A stretch of 20,671 nt of DNA from WVWW01 sp041568335 (GTDB lineage: Bacteria; Acidobacteriota; Polarisedimenticolia; Polarisedimenticolales; Polarisedimenticolaceae): contig JBFFZZ010000023.1 of the NCBI GenBank assembly GCA_041568335.1, positions 1 through 20,671 of the forward strand. The letters run 5' to 3'. Shown in pieces: positions 1 through 6,913 of this stretch (positions are counted from its first letter, which is position 1; the number at the start of each line of letters is the position of its first letter). The notes under the pieces were generated by a model. That model made no database searches, had not been told where the DNA came from, and saw only the letters and a list, made by a program, of their open reading frames with translations. The position numbers and the translations under genes were made by a program.

Positions 1-544
1 CGTTCTTCAACGCGCGAACATAGCTCGCGATGGCCAGCTGCGAGCGCCCCTGGGCGACCCGGTACAGTCCGATGTTGTAGCGCGTCCCCTTGTGATCGGG
101 CTCCAGCTCGAGCGCACGCAGCGCGGCGAACTCGGCGTCTCGTGGGCGGTCCGCCAGGTAGAAGACCCACCCCAGCGACGCATGAACCTCCGGATCCTCG
201 GGGTAGCGCTCGGCGAGCTGCAGCAGCGAGTCGATCGCATCCTCGTAGTGACCCTGTCGCGCCGTGAGCATGGCAAGGTGGCGCAGCGCCAGGGGGTAGT
301 TCGGCGCATCGGCCGGCACGGAGCGCAAATGACCGATCGCGTCTTCATCGCGGTTCTCGGCGATGGCGTCGAGCGCGAGCCTGAGCTCCGGATGCAACGA
401 TTCCGCATCGATCGTTACGGCCGGCGGCTTCTCCGCATCGGGCGTCTGAGTGCCGCCGGCGGACCCGCGATAGATGAACGAGGCGACCACCACCACGACC
501 AGGAGCAGAGAAAAGACGAGGATCGTTCGCAACGTGGCATTCAT
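1..544 (-). CDS. Membrane-anchored TPR-repeat protein (3' end beyond window)
   Basis: The reading frame opens at ATG 544 and runs off the left edge; 181 residues are visible. Residues 1-24 form an N-terminal hydrophobic segment (FSLLLVVVVVASFIY), probably a membrane anchor. After a polar linker, residues from about 85 onward show helix-turn-helix repeats typical of tetratricopeptide repeats, for example ARQGHYEDAIDSLLQLAERY and LGWVFYLADRPRDAEFAALR. TPR proteins are protein-interaction scaffolds, so no specific partner or reaction can be named. A purine-rich AAAGGAT lies about 10 bases upstream of the start and supports it. The gene diverges from the glycosyltransferase at 602 across 57 bases. 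The overlapping frames here encode Arg/Ser-rich composition typical of shadow frames, whereas this frame has normal protein composition. Confidence 0.8.
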   Translation of the reverse strand, partial: MNATLRTILVFSLLLVVVVVASFIYRGSAGGTQTPDAEKPPAVTIDAESLHPELRLALDAIAENRDEDAIGHLRSVPADAPNYPLALRHLAMLTARQGHYEDAIDSLLQLAERYPEDPEVHASLGWVFYLADRPRDAEFAALRALELEPDHKGTRYNIGLYRVAQGRSQLAIASYVRALKN

Positions 545-580
545 GGTCTGGGGTATCCTTTCTTCGGCGGGCTCGCAATT

Positions 581-609
581 AGGGTAGATTCTGGTCGAGT
601 GATGGTCAA
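581..609 (-). promoter_or_regulatory. Candidate promoter of the TPR gene
   Basis: Read on the minus strand, TTGACC (604-609) and TACCCT (581-586) are separated by exactly 17 bases, close to the sigma70-type consensus at -35 but weak at -10. Predicted transcription would start near 574 and leave a leader of about 30 bases containing the AAAGGAT ribosome site. The -35 hexamer lies inside the start of the divergent glycosyltransferase gene. A plus-strand -10-like TAGATT (585-590) overlaps this element. This is inference from hexamers only. Confidence 0.35.
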
Positions 610-1861
610 GCAAACCTGGGGTCGTCTGTCGAACCGGAATCGCGTGGCGGTTTGCCTGCTTTTACTGGTCTCGCTGTTCCACTTCTTGGTCGGCTCCTGG
701 GGCGCCGCAAAGTACGGCTTCGTCGATCTGTCGATCTTCCTCCAACTCACGGCGAGCTTCGCCGAGGGAGGCGATCTCTACGTGCCCGCGGATCACGAGG
801 AGTCGTACCGGCCCTCGGCAGCCGTCTACAAGTTCCCGCCGCTGTTCGCCGTGCTGTTGTTGCCGCAGGTTCGGTTCGTGGAGCAGGACACGCTTTACCG
901 GGCGCACTGGTTCGGCCAGATCGTCTTGTACCTGGCGACCGTGGCGCTGTTGGCCCGGACGCTCGGCCGCGGGAGGCATCCGCTGTTCGCGCTGCTCCTC
1001 GTGGTGGCGGCGTTGAACTTCGAGCCTTTCTTCGAGACCCTCTGGCGACTCCAGCTGGAGACGCCGATCTTGTTCCTCTGCGCCCTCGCGCTGTGGCTGG
1101 AACGGAGGCAGCGTTCGTTCTGGTCCGGAGCGGCGCTCGGTGCCGCCGCGATGCTCAAGGTCTACCCGATCTTTCTTCTTGGGTGGTTCGTCGTTCGCCG
1201 TTCCGGCCGCGGGCTGGCCGGTGCGGCATCGGCGATGCTCGCGACCGGAGCGCTCGGTTGGTGGGTGATCGGTGGCGAGCAGAATCTGCTTTACTGGACG
1301 GTGATCCTGCCGCGGCTGATGCAGGAAGCGCCGTCGATCGGTGCGGACAACGTCTCGCTGACCAAGCCGTTGCGACAGCTCGCAGGGATTGCCCCGGAGC
1401 TGGCCAAACGTATCGTTCAGGTCGTCGCCCTCGCGGTGTTGTCGGCCGGCTACTGGGTGCTCCACCGCGGGGGGAGGGGCCGGCGGTCGTCGATCGACCC
1501 CGAGCTGTCGTTCGGCCTGTTCGTCTGCACCATGCTGCTGTTCATGCCGAACCTGTGGTCGAATTATCTCGTCCTGCTGATCGTTCCGATCGCGATCATC
1601 CTCTCGCGATTGTTCCTCGCCACCGCCTTCCGGCCAGCGGTGCTGGGTGCCCTGGCCTTTGCTTATTTCCTCATGCTCTTCTACACGCCGTGTGCGCCGT
1701 ACGACCCACGGGTTCCCTGCACCTGGGATCCGGCGTTCCTGGGCCTGTTTCGCTGGCCCCGTGAGTTGCACGACATGTGGGTCGAATGGAAGACGCTCGC
1801 GACCGCCGGTGTCGTTGCCGTCTGGTTCCTTGTCGCGGGGGACGCCCGACGGGCGACCTGA
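602..1861 (+). CDS. GT87/DUF2029-type polyprenyl-phosphate-sugar glycosyltransferase
   Basis: This 419-residue integral membrane protein has roughly ten hydrophobic segments. It fits the glycosyltransferase family 87 (DUF2029) pattern. An early acidic loop (FVDLSIFLQL, with D near residue 42) is followed by an extracytoplasmic YKFPPLFAVLLLPQ stretch. Also present are the family-like AMLKVYPIFLLGWFVVRR segment, DNVSLTKPL, and a late FMPNLWSNYLVLLIVP helix. GT87 members, such as mycobacterial mannosyl- and arabinosyltransferases, transfer sugars from polyprenyl-phosphate donors on the outer face of the membrane. Donor and acceptor here are unknown. The frame is open far upstream (from 92), but that part overlaps the divergent TPR gene and looks like shadow sequence. 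ATG 602, or the adjacent in-frame GTG 599, is the credible start. The gene converges on the FAD oxidoreductase with a 6-base gap between stop codons. Confidence 0.83.
   Translation: MVKQTWGRLSNRNRVAVCLLLLVSLFHFLVGSWGAAKYGFVDLSIFLQLTASFAEGGDLYVPADHEESYRPSAAVYKFPPLFAVLLLPQVRFVEQDTLYRAHWFGQIVLYLATVALLARTLGRGRHPLFALLLVVAALNFEPFFETLWRLQLETPILFLCALALWLERRQRSFWSGAALGAAAMLKVYPIFLLGWFVVRRSGRGLAGAASAMLATGALGWWVIGGEQNLLYWTVILPRLMQEAPSIGADNVSLTKPLRQLAGIAPELAKRIVQVVALAVLSAGYWVLHRGGRGRRSSIDPELSFGLFVCTMLLFMPNLWSNYLVLLIVPIAIILSRLFLATAFRPAVLGALAFAYFLMLFYTPCAPYDPRVPCTWDPAFLGLFRWPRELHDMWVEWKTLATAGVVAVWFLVAGDARRAT
1843..1855. terminator. Stem-loop at convergent gene junction (candidate terminator)
   Basis: CGCCC-GAC-GGGCG forms a perfect 5-bp stem with a 3-base loop. 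It sits just before the glycosyltransferase stop (1859-1861) and, on the other strand, 13 bases after the oxidoreductase stop (1868-1870). There is no T-tract on either side, so a classical intrinsic terminator is not established. It is the only palindrome seen at this junction. Confidence 0.3.
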
Positions 1862-1867
1862 TCCGTT

Positions 1868-3214
1868 CTAACCTCGCGGCATGCGCGCCAGACGGAACAG
1901 GTCGATCTCACCGGGAACGGGTGTGCTTCGCCCGAGATCCCCGAGCAGGGCGGTGGCGGCGTCGACGCCGGACCGGAGCGCCGTTCCTGTCGATGCGATC
2001 GACGGAAACGTCCTGTAGTTGCCGGCGAAGTAGACCTGCGGCCACTGCGAGCTCCGCACCGGCGGATTGCGGTATCCGCGATGGAACACGGGTGAGTAGA
2101 GCGGCAACCGGACCAGTCGCGTCCACACGGGGTCCAGCTCGAAGCCGAACACCTGCCGGAAATCCGCACGGTAACCGCTCCAGATCTCCTCGTCCGAACG
2201 ACCGAAACCGTCGTGATCGCGACTCGGTACATGGGTGACGAAGTTGAGACAGGTCTCACCGGGTGCGCCGATCGTCGGGTTGAGCGCCTCGAGCCGGAAG
2301 ATCCCGTTGCTCGACTGTTCGAGGCTGGCCAGGTTCATCCAGTAAAAATCCGGCCGGATCGTCTGGCGGGTCACGCACAACCCGGACAGGATCGCCGTGT
2401 AGCGGATGGAGAAGAGATCCGGGGTGTCGTCCACCCGGATCAACGAGCGGTAGACCTCGGTGGGCAGAGCACTGACGAAGGCATCGACCTCGATCGTGGA
2501 GGCGTCCTCGCAGTGGACGACCCCGCCGCGCCTCGTCTCCACCGTGAGCCGCGTGATTCGCCGGCCGGTCAACACACGAACTCCGGCTTCCTGCAGCAAT
2601 CCCGTGACACCCTCGCACAGGACCTTCGTCCAGTTCGTCTCCGGGATGAACCCGAGGGGTGCGGAGCCCTCCCGGTAGTGAAGCCTCGCGCCCAGCCATG
2701 CCGCGCTGACCTCGGAGCAGGAACGCCGGAACTTCAATCGGGTCAATCGCTCGAAAAGCGCTTCACGGACTCCGGGCCCGGCCCAGGCGTCGACCAGATC
2801 GGCCGCGCTGCGATCCTGCCAGTCGTCCCAGTCGGCCTTTCGAAAGCAACGCAACATGAGCCGGACGAATCGAAGCTTGTCGAGCGCGCTCATCGGGAAA
2901 GCCAGGAAGCCGCCGGGCGAACCGAGATCCCACAACCGGTCGTCCAGGTGAAACAACATGCGGATGCTGCGCCAGCGGACGTCGTCGAGCGCGCCGATAC
3001 GATCGAGGAACCAGAGCAGGGTCCGATCGCGGCGGAGGATGTGGTGGTAGGCGAGCGGGTAGAAATGGCCGTCCCGCTCGAGCGTTCCGGCGAGCCCGCC
3101 GAGCCGGTCCCCGGCCTCGATCAACGTCACGTCGAGACCCTCGCGGGCGAGCGTCCAGGCGGCCGAGACACCGGCCAGCCCACCGCCCAGAACGGCGACT
3201 CTCGTTGCCGTCAT
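1868..3214 (-). CDS. FAD-dependent amine-oxidase-like oxidoreductase (COG1232 type)
   Basis: The predicted protein has 448 residues. Residues 5-18 carry the dinucleotide-binding signature VAVLGGGLAGVSAA, followed by LIEAGDRLGGLAGT (31-44), the second FAD-contact motif of flavin amine oxidases, and YHHI near 56-59. Near the C-terminus, YFAGNY and TFPSIASTGTALRSG (about 395-416) match the second FAD-binding segment of this superfamily. It includes protoporphyrinogen oxidase-like, phytoene desaturase-like and UDP-galactopyranose mutase-like enzymes. The substrate cannot be read from sequence. The start ATG 3214 overlaps the stop of the upstream DUF362 gene by 4 bases (ATGA), implying translational coupling. 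The frame remains open further upstream (to 3781), but that portion lies antisense-frame inside the DUF362 gene and is rejected. The setting between two membrane glycosyltransferases suggests a role in envelope or lipid-linked glycan metabolism (inference). Confidence 0.85.
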   Translation of the reverse strand: MTATRVAVLGGGLAGVSAAWTLAREGLDVTLIEAGDRLGGLAGTLERDGHFYPLAYHHILRRDRTLLWFLDRIGALDDVRWRSIRMLFHLDDRLWDLGSPGGFLAFPMSALDKLRFVRLMLRCFRKADWDDWQDRSAADLVDAWAGPGVREALFERLTRLKFRRSCSEVSAAWLGARLHYREGSAPLGFIPETNWTKVLCEGVTGLLQEAGVRVLTGRRITRLTVETRRGGVVHCEDASTIEVDAFVSALPTEVYRSLIRVDDTPDLFSIRYTAILSGLCVTRQTIRPDFYWMNLASLEQSSNGIFRLEALNPTIGAPGETCLNFVTHVPSRDHDGFGRSDEEIWSGYRADFRQVFGFELDPVWTRLVRLPLYSPVFHRGYRNPPVRSSQWPQVYFAGNYRTFPSIASTGTALRSGVDAATALLGDLGRSTPVPGEIDLFRLARMPRG

Positions 3215-4278
3215 CCGGAGCCCTCGAGACCGGGCCAGTCGTCGCACCACTGCGGCCCGTAGACCGGGTGGCGTCGAATGCGGGCCCACAGGGCCCGGGC
3301 ACGCAGCCGGGTCCACGCGACGTAGTACGCCTTGGCGCCGAGGAGGCAGGCGCGGAAGATCGGCGTGTTGAAAAACAGACGTTTCAACCAAGAGCGCCGG
3401 AGCAGGGTCTCCACCGCCGAAACCGCGTTGTGTCTCGCCGGCGCGAAGTCGAGCTTGTGCGTCTCCGGGTCGAGCCCCTTGACCTCGATCGCCGCACGAT
3501 CCGCGACGCCGATGCCACGCGCCGCACAGGTGGCCAGATGCCTGACGCTCGCCGGGTCCAGGCCCATCAGCACGGCCTGGATGGTGTCCAGGGCGACCGG
3601 GTCGGTCGAGCAGAGGATCTTGTCCGCAACCCGTGGGCTGCCGGATTTCGGTCCGTTCCCTTCGAGCGCAACCGTCGCGTCCATCAGCGCCAGGACCGGC
3701 CGGAAAACGTGATTCAGATCGGCCAGCGCCTCGTCGAGCACCAGGTGGTATTCGTGCCGCATCGTCGGCAGGCAGCCCCACTGGTTTTTGAGCGCGCCGG
3801 TGAGCACGGTCTTGGCGTGAGTCTTCATGACCGGGACGGTCACGAGCAGGGCGTCATCGAGGATGGCCGGGACGGCGATGGTCTTGAGGATTCGGTTCTC
3901 GGGGAACTCTCGCAACGTGGTCGGTTCGTGCGTCATGTTGATCCACTCGAGACCGAGGCGCTGACAAACGGCCGCGATCCCGCTCTCGCGGTAGGCGCGT
4001 TCGATGTTCTCGAGGACCTGGTCGGCTTCGACCACGATCAAACGGCCGACGCGCGGCCGAAGCTCGAGCGCCAGGGCTTCGAGGACGGCCGGCGAGGTGA
4101 TCGAGCCGGGGATGAAGAGATCCCAGCCCAAGTTGACCTTGAGCGCGACGGTCGCACCCTGCGGGATCACGTCCCGCCATGCGACGGAATCGAGCGCCCG
4201 GCGGACGGCGGCGCGGATATCCCCCTGAACCGGCTCGACGGCGACGATGGAACGGTTTCCGGCTGGACTGGACAACAT
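3211..4278 (-). CDS. DUF362 domain protein
   Basis: The predicted protein has 355 residues. It fits the DUF362 family (COG2006). Motifs seen are ATVALKVNLGWD (42-53), the core VPVMKTHAKTVLTGALKNQW (148-167) with K152 and H154, a downstream LEGNGPKSG (205-213), and STDPVALDTIQA (224-235). The biochemical role of DUF362 is not settled; some relatives carry ferredoxin CxxC clusters, and none is visible here. The C-terminus has a hydrophobic/basic stretch (LKRLFFNTPIFRACLLGAKA) that could associate with the membrane. ATG 4278 was chosen because GGAAGG lies 7 bases upstream; in-frame ATGs at 4293 and 4359 lack a comparable ribosome site. Its stop overlaps the oxidoreductase start, so the two products are probably made together. 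It diverges from the GT39-like gene at 4377. Confidence 0.8.
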   Translation of the reverse strand: MLSSPAGNRSIVAVEPVQGDIRAAVRRALDSVAWRDVIPQGATVALKVNLGWDLFIPGSITSPAVLEALALELRPRVGRLIVVEADQVLENIERAYRESGIAAVCQRLGLEWINMTHEPTTLREFPENRILKTIAVPAILDDALLVTVPVMKTHAKTVLTGALKNQWGCLPTMRHEYHLVLDEALADLNHVFRPVLALMDATVALEGNGPKSGSPRVADKILCSTDPVALDTIQAVLMGLDPASVRHLATCAARGIGVADRAAIEVKGLDPETHKLDFAPARHNAVSAVETLLRRSWLKRLFFNTPIFRACLLGAKAYYVAWTRLRARALWARIRRHPVYGPQWCDDWPGLEGSG

Positions 4279-4317
4279 GGGGGGCCCTTCCATCACGACG
4301 GGATTCGCCGGCCCCTC

Positions 4318-4323
4318 AATATA
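4318..4323 (-). promoter_or_regulatory. Candidate -10 element for the DUF362/oxidoreductase unit
   Basis: On the minus strand the sequence reads GGTATATTG, containing TATATT (5 of 6 matches to TATAAT). It is 39 bases upstream of the chosen DUF362 start. No convincing -35 hexamer is seen at 16-18 bases. The 98-base gap 4279-4376 otherwise holds only the divergent -10-like element at 4365. Confidence 0.35.
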
Positions 4324-4364
4324 CCGTGCCGGGCGAGACGCGCCGTCGAGTGTCCACACCCCCG

Positions 4365-4370
4365 TATACT
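4365..4370 (+). promoter_or_regulatory. Candidate -10 element abutting the GT39-like start codon
   Basis: TATACT (5 of 6 matches to TATAAT) ends 6 bases before ATG 4377. Transcription from it would begin at or next to the start codon, suggesting a leaderless mRNA. No purine-rich ribosome site precedes this ATG, which fits that idea. No good -35 hexamer is visible, so this remains tentative. Confidence 0.35.
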
Positions 4371-4376
4371 CGTCGG

Positions 4377-6215
4377 ATGGACGCCGAGACCCGATTCAGC
4401 GTTGCAACGGCCGCGGAGAGCCGGCGGTTTTTTCAGGTGCTCGTGGCGGTGCTGGGATTCATCGCCTTCGTTTGGATCGCGTACGGCCTTGCACAGCCGC
4501 GCTACGATCCGAACTCGAGACACCACGCTTTCGATGCCGCCTACTACCTCGCGTGGTCGGATTCGATCCTTGCCGGGGACGAGAGCGATCCGCGATTCCA
4601 GGGGGCGTTTTACCGCGCACCGCTCTACCCGTTGTTGCTCGCCCTCCTGCGGGGTTGGATCGGCATCGGGCTCGCGGCGGTGGGCTGGGTGCAAATCGCG
4701 GCGGCGCTGGTGGCGACCGGTTGGCTGGCCCATCTGGCCTTTCGCTGGGCCGGGTTCGGCGCCGGGATTTCCACGGCCGCGCTTCTCGGCCTGTACCACC
4801 CCTGGCTCTTCTTCAGTACCCGTTTGGTCGCGGAATCCTGCGCGATCGTGCTGCTCGTCCTCGCGCTGCGCTGGGTCGAGCGGCGCGGCGCCGGCTGGTC
4901 GATCCTCGCGGGGATCTCGGCCGGGTTCGCGACGCTTGCGCGCCCCAATCTGTTGCTCGTCGTCGTGGCCTGGGCCGCCTGGTCGGCCTACCGCGGGGAG
5001 CGAATCAAGGCTCTGGCGTTGCTGCTCGCGGCGTTCGTCACCATCGCCCCGGTGACCGCGGTCAACTGGAAGCGGTCGGGCCACCTCGTTCCGGTTTCCT
5101 CGAACGCGGGCATGACGCTTTACCACGGCAACGGGCCCGGCGCCGAAGGCGTTTTCACGCAGCCCGACCGAATCAGCAGCCGCCCGGGCGTCCAGCGCCA
5201 GGCCGCGACGGCCGAAGCCTCCCGGCAGTCCGGTCGCTCGTTGGACCCGGTCGAGGCCGATCGTTTTTGGGCGCGGGAGGCCATCGAGGCGCGGCTTTCC
5301 GCACCGCTCGACACGATCATCCTGTCGTGGAACCGTTTGATCTTGACGCTCGGCTCACGGGAGATCGCGCTCGACGAGGCGCCCGAGATCGACCCCAACC
5401 CTTGGGGCCGGATCCTGTTCGTGCCGTTCGCGCTGCTGGTCGGCCTGGCGGCGGTCGGTGTGACGGCGCGCCGCGCCGGTCCCACGCCCTGGACCTGGCT
5501 CGCGATCGGGGCCTGCGCGCTGACCCCGCTGCTCTTCTACGTCTCGTCCCGTTACCGGCTGCCGTTCGCCGTGTTGCTGGCGGTTCCAGCGGGGGTCGGT
5601 TTGTCGGAGTTGCTCACGTGGCGCAAGCGGGCCGTCGCGATCGTCTCCGTGACTCTTTTGCTCTCCCTGAGCTCCCCGTGGATCGCCACGCTCACGATCT
5701 CCCGCGAACGGCCGTGGCACGCCGAACGCGCCGGCGGCTACGCCCAGCTTGCCAGAGCGTCGTGGAAACTCGCGGCCGAGGAGCCGAACGATGCGGATCG
5801 CTGGACGCGTGCCGCACTGGAGTTCCTCGAGTCGGGCAGGCAAGCGGATCCGGATTCCGCCGACCTGCACGTGGTCGCCGCGCGAATGGCGCACGACGAG
5901 GGGAGGTCGGCGGATGCCGAAGCGTCGTGGCTCGCCGCCTGGGACGCCCGCTATGCGGCGCCCGACGTTCGGGTGAGCGCGGCAATCAACCTGTCGGTGA
6001 TCTGGATCGATCATGGTCGCCCGTCCGAAGCGGCGGATCTACTCAGCGAGGCGCTGGAGCTGGCCCCGCTCAACGAGGATTGTTGGAACAACCGGATCAT
6101 CGCGTTGATCACGGCCGGACGCACCAGCGAAGCGCGCGGGGCAATCTCCCGCGCCCGGGCGAACGGTGTCCGTGTCGAGCCGGAGCTCGAGTCGGCCCTG
6201 GGTGGGGTGCCATGA
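4377..6215 (+). CDS. GT39/PMT-like membrane glycosyltransferase with C-terminal TPR-like tail
   Basis: The predicted protein has 612 residues. An N-terminal helix (about 18-37) is followed by the PMT_2-like extracytoplasmic region with FDAAYYLAWSDSILAG (52-67) and FYRAPLYPLLLALL (78-91), then many hydrophobic helices to about residue 445. This layout matches the ArnT/dolichyl-phosphate-mannose transferase superfamily (GT39/GT83), which glycosylates lipids or proteins from polyprenyl-linked sugars. The last 150 or so residues are soluble and helical with TPR-like units, for example AARMAHDEGRSADAEASWLA and INLSVIWIDHGRPSEAADLL. They probably form an extracytoplasmic or cytoplasmic interaction domain. 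Frame-open sequence upstream of 4377 overlaps the divergent promoter region and DUF362 gene and is excluded. The stop overlaps the rnc start by 4 bases. Confidence 0.82.
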   Translation: MDAETRFSVATAAESRRFFQVLVAVLGFIAFVWIAYGLAQPRYDPNSRHHAFDAAYYLAWSDSILAGDESDPRFQGAFYRAPLYPLLLALLRGWIGIGLAAVGWVQIAAALVATGWLAHLAFRWAGFGAGISTAALLGLYHPWLFFSTRLVAESCAIVLLVLALRWVERRGAGWSILAGISAGFATLARPNLLLVVVAWAAWSAYRGERIKALALLLAAFVTIAPVTAVNWKRSGHLVPVSSNAGMTLYHGNGPGAEGVFTQPDRISSRPGVQRQAATAEASRQSGRSLDPVEADRFWAREAIEARLSAPLDTIILSWNRLILTLGSREIALDEAPEIDPNPWGRILFVPFALLVGLAAVGVTARRAGPTPWTWLAIGACALTPLLFYVSSRYRLPFAVLLAVPAGVGLSELLTWRKRAVAIVSVTLLLSLSSPWIATLTISRERPWHAERAGGYAQLARASWKLAAEEPNDADRWTRAALEFLESGRQADPDSADLHVVAARMAHDEGRSADAEASWLAAWDARYAAPDVRVSAAINLSVIWIDHGRPSEAADLLSEALELAPLNEDCWNNRIIALITAGRTSEARGAISRARANGVRVEPELESALGGVP

Positions 6216-6913
6216 CGGTCGAAGAGCGCCGACGCCTCGAGGCGTCCATCGGTTACGAGTTCGACGATCCATCGCTTCTGTTGACCGCGTTGACCCATCG
6301 ATCGCACAGTCACGAACAGGATCGCGAGGAGGAGGAGAACTACGAGCGTCTCGAGTTCCTCGGGGATGCGTTGCTCGGTTTCTTCGTCGCGGAGTGGCTC
6401 TTCGCGGACGATCCCGTGAACCCGGAAGGCATTCTCAGTCGTCGTCGTCAGAGCGTGGTACGGGCACCGACCCTGGCGAGGATTTCGCGACGACTGGGTC
6501 TCGGCGATGCGATTCGACTCGGTCGTGGTGAGGAGCTCAGCGGCGGCCGAGTCAAGCCCGCGTTGCTGGCCGACTTGTTCGAAGCCGTGCTGGCCGCGAT
6601 CTATCTCGACGGTGGCGTCGAGCCGGCCCGCGCTTTCGTGCTGACCCATCTCGGCGCCGAGCTGAGCAAGGTGCGGCGGCGAAAGGACGCCGTCGACGAT
6701 TACAAAACGAAGCTCCAGGAGGAGTTGCAGTCCCGCTTGCAGCGTACTCCACGCTACCGTATCGTTTCAACGAGTGGTCCGGCCCACGCGCTCGAGTTCG
6801 AGGTCGAGGTGTTGATGGATGACCAGGTCCTGGCCCGCGGCTCAGGCAGGAACCGCAAGCAAGCCGAACAGGTCGCCGCGCGCGTCGCGTTCGAACGACT
6901 GAAAGGCTCGTGA
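6212..6913 (+). CDS. rnc: Ribonuclease III
   Basis: The 233-residue product is a double-strand-specific endoribonuclease that processes rRNA precursors and structured mRNAs in the cytoplasm. The family signature ERLEFLGDA is at 45-53. It carries the metal-binding acidic residues (E45, E48, D52), and the second acidic pair is in DLFEAVLAAIYLDGG (D121, E124). Residues from about 163 to 232 form the double-stranded-RNA-binding domain (DDYKTKLQEELQSR through AARVAFERLKGS). The length is typical of the family. The start ATG 6212 overlaps the preceding glycosyltransferase stop (ATGA), so rnc is translationally coupled to it. The stop overlaps the next gene's ATG by one base. The long frame open upstream of 6212 is antisense-like shadow of the glycosyltransferase. 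Confidence 0.97.
   Translation: MTVEERRRLEASIGYEFDDPSLLLTALTHRSHSHEQDREEEENYERLEFLGDALLGFFVAEWLFADDPVNPEGILSRRRQSVVRAPTLARISRRLGLGDAIRLGRGEELSGGRVKPALLADLFEAVLAAIYLDGGVEPARAFVLTHLGAELSKVRRRKDAVDDYKTKLQEELQSRLQRTPRYRIVSTSGPAHALEFEVEVLMDDQVLARGSGRNRKQAEQVAARVAFERLKGS

Noticed and set aside
92..601. Open upstream extension of the GT87 glycosyltransferase frame
   Set aside because: It is antisense to the TPR gene, has shadow-like Arg/Gln-rich composition, and lacks family similarity; the membrane protein starts at 599/602.
662..1771. Long minus-strand open frame opposite the GT87 gene
   Set aside because: Gln/Arg/Glu-rich composition is typical of antisense frames in GC-rich DNA; the plus-strand frame has clear membrane-protein features.
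3215..3781. N-terminal extension of the FAD oxidoreductase
   Set aside because: It lies in another frame of the DUF362 gene on the same strand; the FAD-binding motif sits right after ATG 3214, as expected for an N-terminus.
3205..5055. 616-codon plus-strand open frame spanning DUF362 and the GT39-like gene
   Set aside because: It crosses two well-supported genes in other frames and shows no recognisable domain.
4247..6211. Long upstream extension of the rnc frame
   Set aside because: It is an Arg/Gly-rich shadow of the GT39-like gene; RNase III homology starts at ATG 6212.
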